Of a DNA stretch of 25,492 nucleotides, positions 1-8,243 are shown in pieces. The translations under genes were made by a program, and so were the position numbers. The stretch comes from a virus. Location of the stretch: the IMG/VR virus record IMGVR_UViG_3300030419_003063, positions 17,471-42,962 of that record. The stretch is one strand, 5' to 3'. Under the pieces are notes generated by a model, which made no database searches, was not told the origin of the DNA, and saw only the letters and a program-made list of their open reading frames with translations. The stretch's first letter is position 1. Each line of letters begins with the position of its first letter.

Positions 1-141
1 CTTGATAGCTCTGTTGGGTATCACAGAGAAAACATCGTACTTTGTTCTAGATTTGCAAATTTGGGCAGAGGGGCATATGATAGAGATGATTTCCGTCCCA
101 GACTTAACAAATTACTAAAGGAAGCAAAAACAAATGAATAA
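1..141 (+). CDS. C-terminal end of an HNH-type endonuclease-like protein (partial)
   Basis: Frame 1 is open from the left edge to a TAA at 139-141 and gives the last 46 residues of a protein whose start lies outside the window. The fragment begins LDSSVGYHRENIVLCSRFAN and continues with a DDF-containing helix. The D-S-x-x-G-Y-x-x-x-N-I/V-V pattern is typical of the C-terminal half of phage HNH / endonuclease VII-like proteins (usually 'DRIDSSKGYTxxNV...'), but the metal-binding His/Cys residues would be upstream and cannot be seen. It overlaps the thyX start by 8 bases, so it belongs to the same transcription unit. The family assignment is inference from a short motif. Confidence 0.55.
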   Translation, partial: LDSSVGYHRENIVLCSRFANLGRGAYDRDDFRPRLNKLLKEAKTNE

Positions 142-865
142 ACAAGTATTTTTATATGAGGATGGAATAGGTTCTGTATCTTATATTGACCACATGGGAG
201 ATGATTTGACAATAGTCAATTCTGCTAGAGTTTCTTTTGGTGTGGAAAAGAAAGAGTTAGACAAGAGGGACAAGAGACTTATTAATTATCTAGTAAAGAA
301 TAGGCACACCTCGACGTTTGAGCATAATGTGGTTACTTTTAAATTTGTCGTACCTTTATATGTGCGCAGCCAACACCATAGACACAGAACGTGGTCTTAT
401 AATGAAATATCCAGAAGATACACAGAGAAAGATATAAAATTTTATGAACCAGAATATTTTAGAACTCAACACGAATCTAATAGACAAGCGTCTAATGAAG
501 ATGATAAAATCAATCCCTCAATGCGAGGAGAATATAACTACACCTTATATCCAGTTTCGGTGTTTACCGCCTCTGATGCGATTAAAGAACATCATATTAA
601 TAGTATAGGTTTGTTTAACAAGCTTATTGATAGGGGGGTTTGTCGAGAACAAGCAAGAGGGGTGTTGCCACAAAATATGTATACTGAATATTATGGCACT
701 TGCAATTTGAGTAATCTATTAAAATTTATAGATTTGAGACTAGATTCCCATGCCCAATGGGAAATACAAAAAGTTGCGGAGGCTTGCTTGTTGATGGCAG
801 AGGAAATATGGCCAATAGCAGTAAGCTCTTATAGGAATATAAAGTATGGAGAACAAAAATCATAG
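134..865 (+). CDS. thyX: FAD-dependent thymidylate synthase ThyX
   Basis: Makes dTMP from dUMP using methylene-tetrahydrofolate and FAD/NADPH, for phage DNA synthesis. The 243-residue length fits ThyX. The signature RHRx7S is present at residues 83-93 (RHRTWSYNEIS), followed by RRY. The second half carries the usual GVCREQARGVLP stretch and the C-terminal block LSNLLKFIDLRLDSHAQWEIQ. The ATG at 134 follows an AAAGGAAGC stretch and overlaps the end of the previous gene. The next gene starts inside its last 20 bases, so translation is probably coupled. Together with the dUTPase at 6314 it indicates phage control of thymidine nucleotides. No ThyA is in the window. All key residues look intact. 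Confidence 0.96.
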   Translation: MNKQVFLYEDGIGSVSYIDHMGDDLTIVNSARVSFGVEKKELDKRDKRLINYLVKNRHTSTFEHNVVTFKFVVPLYVRSQHHRHRTWSYNEISRRYTEKDIKFYEPEYFRTQHESNRQASNEDDKINPSMRGEYNYTLYPVSVFTASDAIKEHHINSIGLFNKLIDRGVCREQARGVLPQNMYTEYYGTCNLSNLLKFIDLRLDSHAQWEIQKVAEACLLMAEEIWPIAVSSYRNIKYGEQKS

Positions 866-1679
866 AAAAGTTGAACTAAACTATAAAGAGTGTTTGGTGG
901 GACAATCTGTTAATTGTTTGGCATACGCTTATATGCACAATATACCAGTCTTTGGTTTATCTCAATATAAGCCATTGAGATTTGATCATATTGATTGCAA
1001 CGTAGATTTGTCACCTCTTATGATTAAAAATGAAAAAAACATTCTTAAAATGGTTGATGGTCAAACAACTGAAGTGGGTATGGATAGGATTAAGCTGTGG
1101 CATATATTGTGTTCCCATTTGTCTTATGCCGGCCTGCTGCCATGTTTTGGTATGTATGATGCTATCAATATAAAAACAAACAATCTTATTGACTTTTCGG
1201 TTGACAACAAAAAGGTTGTCGTTACTAGTGAATGTTTTATATTTTTTGATGTCATGGACAATATATTATTTGAAGTTAACGATTATTTAAATATTAACAA
1301 AAACAGTAATGTTGAAATTGATTATCACGAATCCCATTCAGAAGATTGGCCATTCTTTAGACAGTTATTTTTCTATAGCACAGAACGAGTTTCGGGAAAT
1401 CACATGAACAAAAAAGATGTTTGTGCAAAATCAATAATTTCTAAAGACAAGCTTGATGATTTTGAATATTCTGAAACAGCGATGAAATTTAGAATTGATG
1501 ATTTTTTAATGAATACATTAAATAGAAAAGCGAACATATCTTTGAACAGAAGAGAGTCTCGCCCAATGTTTGAAAGCGTCTATAAATTAGAAGAGATTTT
1601 GAATTTAGATGTCAAGATGGATGAATTGAGAAGACTGCTATACAAGCACTATATTCATTCCCCATGTGAAATAAAATGA
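846..1679 (+). CDS. Unrecognised protein, 277 aa, in the thyX operon
   Basis: I do not recognise this family. The product is a soluble, slightly basic protein with no signal peptide or membrane helix and several aromatic-rich stretches (for example WPFFRQLFFYS around residue 166). Cysteines are scattered and form no clear metal motif. The ATG at 846 lies within the 3' end of thyX (20-base overlap) and follows AGGA at 833-836; the stop overlaps the next ATG in an ATGA arrangement. The context (thyX before, a possible nucleotidyltransferase-fold protein and a replicative polymerase after) hints at nucleotide or DNA metabolism, but nothing in the sequence proves it. Confidence 0.8.
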   Translation: MENKNHRKVELNYKECLVGQSVNCLAYAYMHNIPVFGLSQYKPLRFDHIDCNVDLSPLMIKNEKNILKMVDGQTTEVGMDRIKLWHILCSHLSYAGLLPCFGMYDAINIKTNNLIDFSVDNKKVVVTSECFIFFDVMDNILFEVNDYLNINKNSNVEIDYHESHSEDWPFFRQLFFYSTERVSGNHMNKKDVCAKSIISKDKLDDFEYSETAMKFRIDDFLMNTLNRKANISLNRRESRPMFESVYKLEEILNLDVKMDELRRLLYKHYIHSPCEIK

Positions 1680-2584
1680 TTTCACCCGGTAATAATAGTC
1701 CATTTTCTTTTCATTTAGCCGGAATTGTTCCTGTCCATGCACAAGAAGTTAAACTAGATGTTCCATGGCCTCCATGCTTGATGCCAATTGATGAAGGGTA
1801 TTCTTTGTTGCATAGATCCATAGTAGAATGCGCTTACGCTGGCTGTGAAACAATATGGGTTGTCTGCAATAATGATATCGCACCTATGGTCAAGCTACAA
1901 ATTGGAGATTACATACACGATCCCTTATATTATTACAGAGGCAAATCCCCTAGACCAACAGAAGAGCAAAAAATGATACCAATATTTTACGTCCCTATTC
2001 ACCCTAACGACAGAAGCAGAAGAGATTCATTAGGTTGGTCTGCTTTGTATGGTGCTTATACATCTTACTTGGTATCTAAGCAATTATCTAAATGGATTAT
2101 ACCGAACAAATATTATGTATCTTTTCCATATGGAGTTTATGATCCGTCAATCTTGGTAAAATATAGGAAGAAAATATCCTCAAAAGATAATTTTGTTATA
2201 AGACATGAAGATCAGTGCGTAAAAGATAATAAATATTTGGGATTTACTTTCGATTCAGAAGATTTTATAAAATGTAGAAAGCACGTCAGATCTCAGGGCA
2301 CCCTGTTGTACAAGAGCGTCCTTAATGACCAAAATATACCTATAGAGAAGTTAGATAAAGAGGACAGATACAGCGGTAAATATTTTAATTTATCTGAAGT
2401 GTTTAGAGAATTGAATGTGACAAATGCCACAGCGATAGATATAGACTTTTACAATAAAGTATTAAATTGGAATGATTACAAAATATATTTCGAATCAGGT
2501 AGTCATGTCAATAAGCCAACAGCAAAGTGGTTTGTCAAAAACTTATATAAAAAGTCAATTTTATACCCAAATATTTTTGAATAA
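1676..2584 (+). CDS. Unknown protein, possible GT-A / nucleotidyltransferase-like fold
   Basis: 302 residues. The N-terminal third has the layout of the nucleotide-sugar pyrophosphorylase fold: a strand with AGIVPV (about 15-20), then PPCLMPI (about 32-38), a helix LLHRSIVECAYAGC, and a strand TIWVVCNN. This resembles the usual AGG...PK.L.PI...I......G...I.VV order. The glycine-rich nucleotide loop (GxGxRL) is absent, so it is either a diverged or inactive member or a chance resemblance. The rest (GWSALYGAYTSYLV, many Lys/Tyr) is not recognised. The start overlaps the previous stop by ATGA. Its 3' end runs into the repeated GAATA...CGTC element that precedes the polymerase gene. Confidence 0.75.
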   Translation: MISPGNNSPFSFHLAGIVPVHAQEVKLDVPWPPCLMPIDEGYSLLHRSIVECAYAGCETIWVVCNNDIAPMVKLQIGDYIHDPLYYYRGKSPRPTEEQKMIPIFYVPIHPNDRSRRDSLGWSALYGAYTSYLVSKQLSKWIIPNKYYVSFPYGVYDPSILVKYRKKISSKDNFVIRHEDQCVKDNKYLGFTFDSEDFIKCRKHVRSQGTLLYKSVLNDQNIPIEKLDKEDRYSGKYFNLSEVFRELNVTNATAIDIDFYNKVLNWNDYKIYFESGSHVNKPTAKWFVKNLYKKSILYPNIFE

Positions 2585-2602
2585 ACAAGTATCTATATCG
2601 TC
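2579..2602 (+). promoter_or_regulatory. Repeated GAATA-N15-CGTC element upstream of the polymerase gene
   Basis: GAATA at 2579 is followed after 15 bases by CGTC at 2599-2602, with ATCT before the CGTC as in other copies. The same arrangement recurs at eight further places, nearly all before a first gene of an operon. The distance to the Shine-Dalgarno AGGAG of the polymerase gene is about 25 bases. The first bases overlap the stop of the upstream gene. It is read as a phage promoter by position and repetition; no transcription start is visible from sequence. Confidence 0.55.
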
Positions 2603-2637
2603 ATATAACCTTGAACACATAAACACAGGAGATTTGT

Positions 2638-5600
2638 ATGGAAGATATCAAGTTTGTAAATTTGCATGCTCATAGTGGTGTAGGTTCCCCGTTCGATGGA
2701 TTTGGATATCCGCAAGAGCATATGGACTATGCATTTCAAAATGGCTCTAAAGCTTTGGCTTTGACAGACCATGGCAATATGAATGGGTTGGCGTACCAAG
2801 TCTTACACGCTAAGAAGATGGAAAAGGAAGGTAAAGACTTCAAACCTATTTATGGAGTGGAAGCCTATTTCATACCTTCAGTAGAGGAGTGGCGCATAAA
2901 GCTAGAAGAACACAGGGCTGACAAGAAGAAAGCCAAGGAGATCTCCAACGAAAAATCTGGTACAAATATAGAAGAAGAAGGTGCATCTAAATCCGCCGGC
3001 CGCAGTGAATTAAACCGTAGTCGACACATGGTTTTATTGGCAATGAACCAGACTGGGCTACAAAACATTTTCAAACTAGTCTCTTTAAGTCACACAAAAG
3101 AGTACTTTTATCGCAAGCCGCGTATCGACTTCAAAGCTTTGGAGAAACATTCAGAGGGTGTTATTGCGCTGTCTGCATGTCTTGGTGGTATATATGCCGG
3201 CTGTTATTGGCAAAACCGAGAACAAGGCTCAGAGGCAGTCCTTGAGTGTATGAGAGATATGACCAAGAAAATGACAAACATTTTTGGCGATCGCTGGTAT
3301 GGAGAAATACAATGGAATCGAGTGCCCGAACAACACGAACTTAATAAGTATGTTATACAAATGCACAAAGAGTTTGGAATTCCTCTTGTGTCAACTGCTG
3401 ATTCTCATTACCCAACTCCACAAGCGTGGAAAGATAGGGAATTATATAAACGTCTTGGCTGGCTTGGCAGAACTAAGCCTGAATGGCTCGACATGGAGCT
3501 TCCGACTGAAGTACAGGAACTTGAATGTGAACTTTATCCCAAGAACGGACAGCAGATGTGGGAAGCATATAATTATTATTCAGAAAAATGTGGAGTAAAA
3601 TACGATGATAAACTTATATTGGATAGTATTCAAGAAACTCACAGGATTTCTTTTGAGCGTATTGAAAGATATTATCCTGATGATACCATTCGTCTACCTG
3701 ACTTTGTGGTTCCTGCTGGATATACTGCCGACGATTATCTTGGGCGGCTAGCCACTGAAGGTTTATTTTCTATGCTGAAGCTCAACAATAACTTGAGTTC
3801 TAAGGAAGAATATAAGCCAAGGCTCGATCGCGAACTTAAGGTCATCGCTGACCGTGGGTTCTCTAAGTACTTCTTGACAATGAAGGCAATCAGTGACAAG
3901 GCTAGCCACATGATGTTGGCCGGCCCGGGCCGTGGCTCTGCTGCCGGCTCTCTGGTAGCTTATGTGCTGGGCATCACTCAGATTGATCCGATTAAGCATG
4001 GGCTTCTATTTTCAAGGTTCTTACGTTCAGATGCAAAGGACTATCCGGATATTGATTATGATGTGTCAGACCCAATGGCTCTGAAAGAGACTCTAATTAA
4101 AGAGTGGGGTTCTAACACAGTAGTGCCAATATCCAATTGGAACACTTTGCAACTTAGATCACTGATCAAAGATATCAGCAAATTCTACGGAATACCATTC
4201 AAAGAATCTAATGTAGTGACTAATAAGATGATCTCTGAAGCCACCCCTGTTGCTAAGAAGAAGCACGGAATCAAGGCTGGAGTATATGTGCCTACTTGGG
4301 AAGAAGTTATGGAATATAGCAACTCGCTTCAAGATTTTCTTAAAAAATACCCTATTGTGGAGAAACATGTCAAGGCTATGGTTGGGCAATATCGGTCATG
4401 CTCTAGACACGCCGGAGGCGTTGTGGTTTCGGAAAATATTGATCGCTATATGCCGCTCATTAGGTCTGGCGATGTAATGCAAACACCATGGAGTGAAGGT
4501 CAGAATGTTAGACAGTTAGAGCCAATGGGTTTTATTAAGTTTGATATTTTAGGACTAAGCACTCTGCGTATGATTGAAAGCTGCATCAGGAGAATTCTAA
4601 TTAAAGAGGGCAAACACAACCCATCGTTTCAAGATATTGTGAAATTTTATAATGAGAAATTACATCCAGATGTTCTTGACACTGATAATCAAGAGGTTTA
4701 TGAAAATGTCTTTCACCAAGGCAAGTGGGCCGGTATTTTTCAGTTTACCGAATCTGGCGCACAGAAATTCTGCCAGAAGGTAAAGCCAAATTCTATCGTC
4801 GACATTTCTGCTGTCACCTCTATCTTCCGCCCCGGGCCACTTTCTGCCGGCGTTGACAGAGACTTTATGGACGCTAGAAGGAATCCGGACGATATTTACT
4901 ATGAGAATAAAGTAGTCGAAGATGTGACCAAGGAGACATATGGTTTTCTGATTTTCCAAGAACAGATTGCATTGCTAGCTCACAAATTAGGTAAGAATCT
5001 GAGCTTGGATGAGGGCAATTTACTTCGCAAACTTTTGACAAAGAAAGGAACAGATAAGGCCAAGCTTAAACATAATATTCGCATTAAGTTTATTACTGGG
5101 GCAACAGAGAAGGGGTTGACGATCGAAGACGCTGAAGACCTATGGCGCCGTTTTGAATATTTCTCAGGCTATGGTTTCAATAAATCTCATGCTGTTTGTT
5201 ATTCTATCGTATCATATCAATGTGCTTGGTTAATGACGTACCACGAGGCCGAATGGCTGGCTTCTTATCTAGACAAAGAGACAGACAAGAAGAAAGAGAA
5301 AGCAATTGCAACAGCCAAATCACTGGGATATAAGATATATCCCGTAAACATCAACACCTCTTCCAGACATTGGGAGGTCAAATCCGGAGCATTATATTCT
5401 CCACTAAGCTCCATTAAAGGATTAGGGGCAGCAGCTATGGATCAAATTATAAAAAACCGACCGTTCAATACTGCTGAGGATTTTTTGTTCCACCCAGAAG
5501 TGACATACAGCAAATTAAATAAAAAGGCATTAGATGTCCTATTTCGTGCAGGAGCATGTCAGCATTTGGTTGACGAAAGATTCACCGGTGCAAAGCACTT

Positions 5601-6090
5601 TTGGTCTGCTGCTATAGTTGACCGCCCAAAGAACAAGAAGAAGTTTAGAGATAATATAGAACTTTATAAAGATGAAGGTGATTTTAGTGTCTCTGAAATA
5701 ATAAGCAACAAGACATCATTGACTGGGGTTTACCCATTTGAAATGATAATGACAGACGAATTGCGTCAACGATTGAATGACTTGAATGTTGTGCCAATCT
5801 CTGAATATGAAACTGCCCTGTCAATGGGCAGCGATTGGAATGTCGATGACGTTTTGTTAGTCTGGTTCGTGCCTCGCAGCCTCAAAAAGAAAAAGACTGC
5901 TAGAGGTGCGGAGTATTGGATACTAGAAGTCATTGATGAAAACAATATCATGACCAGAATTAAGTGCTGGGGTCCAAAAGAGAAAGATAAGATCGACCCA
6001 AATCAACCATATATGGCTAGGATCGACTACAGCGCACAGTGGGGCTTTAGCACTCGATCAGTTTATCACAACTTTAGGAAAATATCTTGA
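2638..6090 (+). CDS. dnaE: DNA polymerase III alpha subunit (DnaE-type) with intact PHP domain
   Basis: A C-family replicative polymerase of 1150 residues, about the size of bacterial DnaE. The N-terminal PHP domain keeps the expected metal ligands: H10/H12 (LHAHS), D44/H45 (LTDHG), E75 (GVEAYF), H130 (SRHMVLL), C181 (LSACLGG) and D255/H257 (TADSHY). A lysine- and glutamate-rich insert sits at about 92-128. The palm has GPGRGSAAGSLVAYVLG, then the catalytic pair D471/D473 in DYPDIDYDV and the third aspartate D636 in IKFDILGLSTL. Fingers motifs FQFTESGAQ, RPGPLSAG and SGYGFNKSHAVCY follow. A helix-hairpin-helix (IKGLGAAAMDQI) and a short OB-like region (YWILEVIDENNIMTRIKCWG) end the protein. 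It is alone between two GAATA...CGTC elements and has an AGGAG ribosome site. It is probably the phage replicase and may proofread through PHP. Confidence 0.96.
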   Translation: MEDIKFVNLHAHSGVGSPFDGFGYPQEHMDYAFQNGSKALALTDHGNMNGLAYQVLHAKKMEKEGKDFKPIYGVEAYFIPSVEEWRIKLEEHRADKKKAKEISNEKSGTNIEEEGASKSAGRSELNRSRHMVLLAMNQTGLQNIFKLVSLSHTKEYFYRKPRIDFKALEKHSEGVIALSACLGGIYAGCYWQNREQGSEAVLECMRDMTKKMTNIFGDRWYGEIQWNRVPEQHELNKYVIQMHKEFGIPLVSTADSHYPTPQAWKDRELYKRLGWLGRTKPEWLDMELPTEVQELECELYPKNGQQMWEAYNYYSEKCGVKYDDKLILDSIQETHRISFERIERYYPDDTIRLPDFVVPAGYTADDYLGRLATEGLFSMLKLNNNLSSKEEYKPRLDRELKVIADRGFSKYFLTMKAISDKASHMMLAGPGRGSAAGSLVAYVLGITQIDPIKHGLLFSRFLRSDAKDYPDIDYDVSDPMALKETLIKEWGSNTVVPISNWNTLQLRSLIKDISKFYGIPFKESNVVTNKMISEATPVAKKKHGIKAGVYVPTWEEVMEYSNSLQDFLKKYPIVEKHVKAMVGQYRSCSRHAGGVVVSENIDRYMPLIRSGDVMQTPWSEGQNVRQLEPMGFIKFDILGLSTLRMIESCIRRILIKEGKHNPSFQDIVKFYNEKLHPDVLDTDNQEVYENVFHQGKWAGIFQFTESGAQKFCQKVKPNSIVDISAVTSIFRPGPLSAGVDRDFMDARRNPDDIYYENKVVEDVTKETYGFLIFQEQIALLAHKLGKNLSLDEGNLLRKLLTKKGTDKAKLKHNIRIKFITGATEKGLTIEDAEDLWRRFEYFSGYGFNKSHAVCYSIVSYQCAWLMTYHEAEWLASYLDKETDKKKEKAIATAKSLGYKIYPVNINTSSRHWEVKSGALYSPLSSIKGLGAAAMDQIIKNRPFNTAEDFLFHPEVTYSKLNKKALDVLFRAGACQHLVDERFTGAKHFWSAAIVDRPKNKKKFRDNIELYKDEGDFSVSEIISNKTSLTGVYPFEMIMTDELRQRLNDLNVVPISEYETALSMGSDWNVDDVLLVWFVPRSLKKKKTARGAEYWILEVIDENNIMTRIKCWGPKEKDKIDPNQPYMARIDYSAQWGFSTRSVYHNFRKIS

Positions 6091-6112
6091 ATAATATCAC
6101 CCTTTAAACGTC
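6089..6112 (+). promoter_or_regulatory. Repeated GAATA-N15-CGTC element, start of the dUTPase operon
   Basis: GAATA at 6089 and CGTC at 6109-6112, with CTTTAAACGTCTAA (6102-6115) identical to the copy at 15840. Only 8 bases separate CGTC from the AGGAGG at 6121. If this is a promoter, transcription must begin almost immediately after CGTC, giving a very short leader. The first bases overlap the stop region of the polymerase gene in a different frame from other copies, so the repeat is not explained by coding. Confidence 0.6.
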
Positions 6113-6131
6113 TAAAACATAGGAGGCAAAT

Positions 6132-6317
6132 ATGGAAGAAAAACCAAAACACAACCCCCAAGCAAAAATTTGGGAGGATGCTGGCTTCTTTGATACATAT
6201 CAAGAAGCAAAAACAAAATCAGAGTCTATGGAATCTGAAACTAAAATTCGTAGGTGTGGCCCCGCCGGAACGAAATTTAAAATCAAAAGGGTCAAAAAAT
6301 ATTTGGAGGCTAAATGA
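6132..6317 (+). CDS. Small charged protein of unknown function, 61 aa
   Basis: A strong AGGAGG at 6121-6126 precedes the ATG. The product is rich in Lys and Glu. Its C-terminal half, KIRRCGPAGTKFKIKRVKKY, resembles small phage proteins of the type 'KVRRCGPGGTxFKVK', known to me only as hypothetical. No catalytic motif is visible. The stop overlaps the dut start (ATGA), so it is the first gene of the dut-methyltransferase-lipoprotein-IMPDH unit. Confidence 0.75.
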   Translation: MEEKPKHNPQAKIWEDAGFFDTYQEAKTKSESMESETKIRRCGPAGTKFKIKRVKKYLEAK

Positions 6318-6871
6318 TTATAGAATATAAAAGGGTTCGTTCCAACGCTCGCCCACCCCAAAGAGCGAACCCTTCCGATGCGGGACTAGACGTTTTCTAT
6401 TCTCCTATTACAAACAACAAGAACAACATCACAATTTCACCGGGACAATCGGCAATTATTCCAACTGGATTAAAATTTGGAGTACCGCATGGTTACATGT
6501 TGGAAGTAAAAAACAGATCCTCAGTTGCTGCAAAGAGATCTTTGGTTGTAGGCGCATGTGTGATAGACTCTGGTTACGATGGGGAGGTTTTTATTAATCT
6601 TCATAATGTTGGCAAAGATACTCAGATTGTTGAAGGAGGTCAAAAAATAGCACAGTTGGTTATGATACCTGTGGTACACTTTAGAGCTTTAGAAACCAGT
6701 GGCAATTTATATGATTGGTATCCCATTACAATGAGCAATAGAGAAGACGGCGCCCTTGGATCGACTGACAGCCATAAAATGCCTGATACTTTTAGGAAAT
6801 CCGCTGGCACACATACTGCTGAACAGATTAGCTTTAAGTGGGTTGACCCTTACTCAAACAACGTGGAGTAA
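6314..6871 (+). CDS. dut: Deoxyuridine triphosphatase (dUTPase), trimeric type
   Basis: Hydrolyses dUTP to dUMP and pyrophosphate, keeping uracil out of DNA and feeding ThyX. All five motifs are visible: SDAGLDV (21-27), NRSSVAAKRSL (67-77), the motif-3 beta hairpin CVIDSGYDGEVFINLHN (82-98, with the catalytic-water Asp at about 85), GQKIAQLVMIPV (109-120) and a C-terminal phosphate-arm motif REDGALGST (143-151). Motif 5 normally ends the protein; here about 34 more residues follow (DSHKMPDTF...FKWVDPYSNNVE), an unusual tail. The ATG at 6314 overlaps the previous stop by 4 bases. Confidence 0.95.
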   Translation: MIIEYKRVRSNARPPQRANPSDAGLDVFYSPITNNKNNITISPGQSAIIPTGLKFGVPHGYMLEVKNRSSVAAKRSLVVGACVIDSGYDGEVFINLHNVGKDTQIVEGGQKIAQLVMIPVVHFRALETSGNLYDWYPITMSNREDGALGSTDSHKMPDTFRKSAGTHTAEQISFKWVDPYSNNVE

Positions 6872-6873
6872 AT

Positions 6874-7893
6874 ATGATTAAATATATAGGATCAAAAAGG
6901 TTATTGTTAGATGACATCGCCACATGTATAACCCCAGAGAGTAAAACATTTGTCGATTTATTTTCGGGAACTTCTAGGGTTGGCCATCACATGAAAAAGA
7001 AAGGTATGTCAGTCATATCTAATGATTATGCAACTTACGCCAAAGTTATAGCAGATTGTTATGTTGTTGCGGATCGCAAGAAGTACATCAAAGATGTGGA
7101 GAAGCTCGTTAAAGAGTATAACGAGTCCGATAAAAAATTCTGCGGCTATTTTACAGAAACCTTTTGTTGCGATTCTCAGTTTTTCAATCCTAAGAATGGA
7201 GAAAAAATAGATTGGATTAGAGAAGATCTAGAGAAAAGATCTCATGACCCGATCTTGAAAAGTATTATGTTGACTTCTCTAATGGAAGCGGCAGACAGGG
7301 TTGACTCAACTTGTGGAGTACAAATGGCATATCTTAAGAAATACGCATCTAGATCATATAAGAAGCTTCATTTAAAAGTGCCGGATATGGTTGATAACAT
7401 AGAGGGCAACACTTACAAATCATACCAGATGGATTCGAATGAATTGGTTAAAATATTAGATCCAGTTGACGTAATTTATATTGACCCACCCTACAATCAG
7501 CATAGCTATTTGGGTAATTATCATATATGGGAGTCGTTGTGTATATGGGATAAATCAGAGCATTATGGTGTAGCTTGTAAACGAGTTGACACTAAAATTA
7601 AGAAATCTGATTACAATATGAAAAGAAAAGCACTGTCAGCTATGAACAATTTGGTTGACAATCTCAATTGCAATTCGGCAATCATATCTTTCAATAATGA
7701 AGGATATATCCCTAGGCATGATATGGAGTTATTATTGAATAAGTATGGCGGCCTATCCGTCAAAGAAATAGACTATAAAAGATATGTTGGTGCCAAGATC
7801 GGCATTCACAATAAGAAAGGTAAAAAGGTAGGCAAAGTCGGCCATCTAGAGAACAAAGAATACTTATACGTTTTAGATTTTGAAGGAGAATAA
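6874..7893 (+). CDS. D12-class DNA adenine N6-methyltransferase (orphan)
   Basis: 339 residues. Transfers a methyl group from S-adenosylmethionine to adenine N6 in DNA. The N-terminal MIKYIGSKR block is typical of the D12 (Dam-like alpha) class; the SAM-binding motif is VDLFSGTSRVG (27-37), and the catalytic DPPY is at 204-207 within YIDPPYNQHSYLGNYHIWE. NQHSY after DPPY resembles methyltransferases of restriction systems more than E. coli Dam. No restriction endonuclease gene is adjacent, so it probably protects phage DNA or marks it. The ATG at 6874 follows a weak GTGGAG. The target sequence cannot be predicted. Confidence 0.92.
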   Translation: MIKYIGSKRLLLDDIATCITPESKTFVDLFSGTSRVGHHMKKKGMSVISNDYATYAKVIADCYVVADRKKYIKDVEKLVKEYNESDKKFCGYFTETFCCDSQFFNPKNGEKIDWIREDLEKRSHDPILKSIMLTSLMEAADRVDSTCGVQMAYLKKYASRSYKKLHLKVPDMVDNIEGNTYKSYQMDSNELVKILDPVDVIYIDPPYNQHSYLGNYHIWESLCIWDKSEHYGVACKRVDTKIKKSDYNMKRKALSAMNNLVDNLNCNSAIISFNNEGYIPRHDMELLLNKYGGLSVKEIDYKRYVGAKIGIHNKKGKKVGKVGHLENKEYLYVLDFEGE

Positions 7894-7894
7894 A

Positions 7895-8242
7895 ATGTTA
7901 ACATTGTTAGTTGGGCTTATTGCCTGCTCAGAGAGCGAACCAGAACCTGTTCTTTTGACAAAAGAATTTTATGAATGGACATGTAATGACTATGAAAATC
8001 ACTCTGAAATTATAGTGAACACTAGTACATGTGAGGATTATGAGACAGGCTTATATTGGCTTATAGCAGAGTCACATTTGACATATGGAAGTGGGTTCAA
8101 AAGAAAATTAGACAAAACAGACAATTGGGATATTGATTGCTTATATCAAACTAAACTTCCACTTGTTGACGATTATTGTATTGAAGTAGAGGGAGTCACG
8201 CTCACTGCTTTTGTTGAGCCAGCCTCTTGGTTTGGAGATTAG
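7895..8242 (+). CDS. Small predicted lipoprotein, 115 aa
   Basis: The protein starts MLTLLVGLIAC; LIAC fits a lipobox with Cys10 as the lipidated residue, followed by SESEPEP. The mature part has four more cysteines, suggesting two disulfides and a periplasmic location. The chosen ATG at 7895 has AAGGAG at 7883-7888 with good spacing. An upstream in-frame TTG at 7880 would add KENK, giving the positive n-region the ATG form lacks, but it has no ribosome site. Phage lipoproteins often act in superinfection exclusion or lysis; which applies here cannot be told. Confidence 0.7.
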   Translation: MLTLLVGLIACSESEPEPVLLTKEFYEWTCNDYENHSEIIVNTSTCEDYETGLYWLIAESHLTYGSGFKRKLDKTDNWDIDCLYQTKLPLVDDYCIEVEGVTLTAFVEPASWFGD

Positions 8243-8243
8243 G

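Noticed and set aside
137-160. A tenth copy of the GAATA element at the thyX start
   Set aside because: GAATAAACAAGTAT is shared with the copy at 2579, but CGTC is missing and the stretch lies inside the coding start of thyX.
6874-7893. A complete restriction-modification system
   Set aside because: Only a methyltransferase is present; neighbours are dUTPase and a lipoprotein, with no endonuclease.
7880-7894. TTG start for the lipoprotein
   Set aside because: It would add a useful lysine-rich n-region, but the AAGGAG ribosome site lies downstream of it and fits the ATG at 7895.
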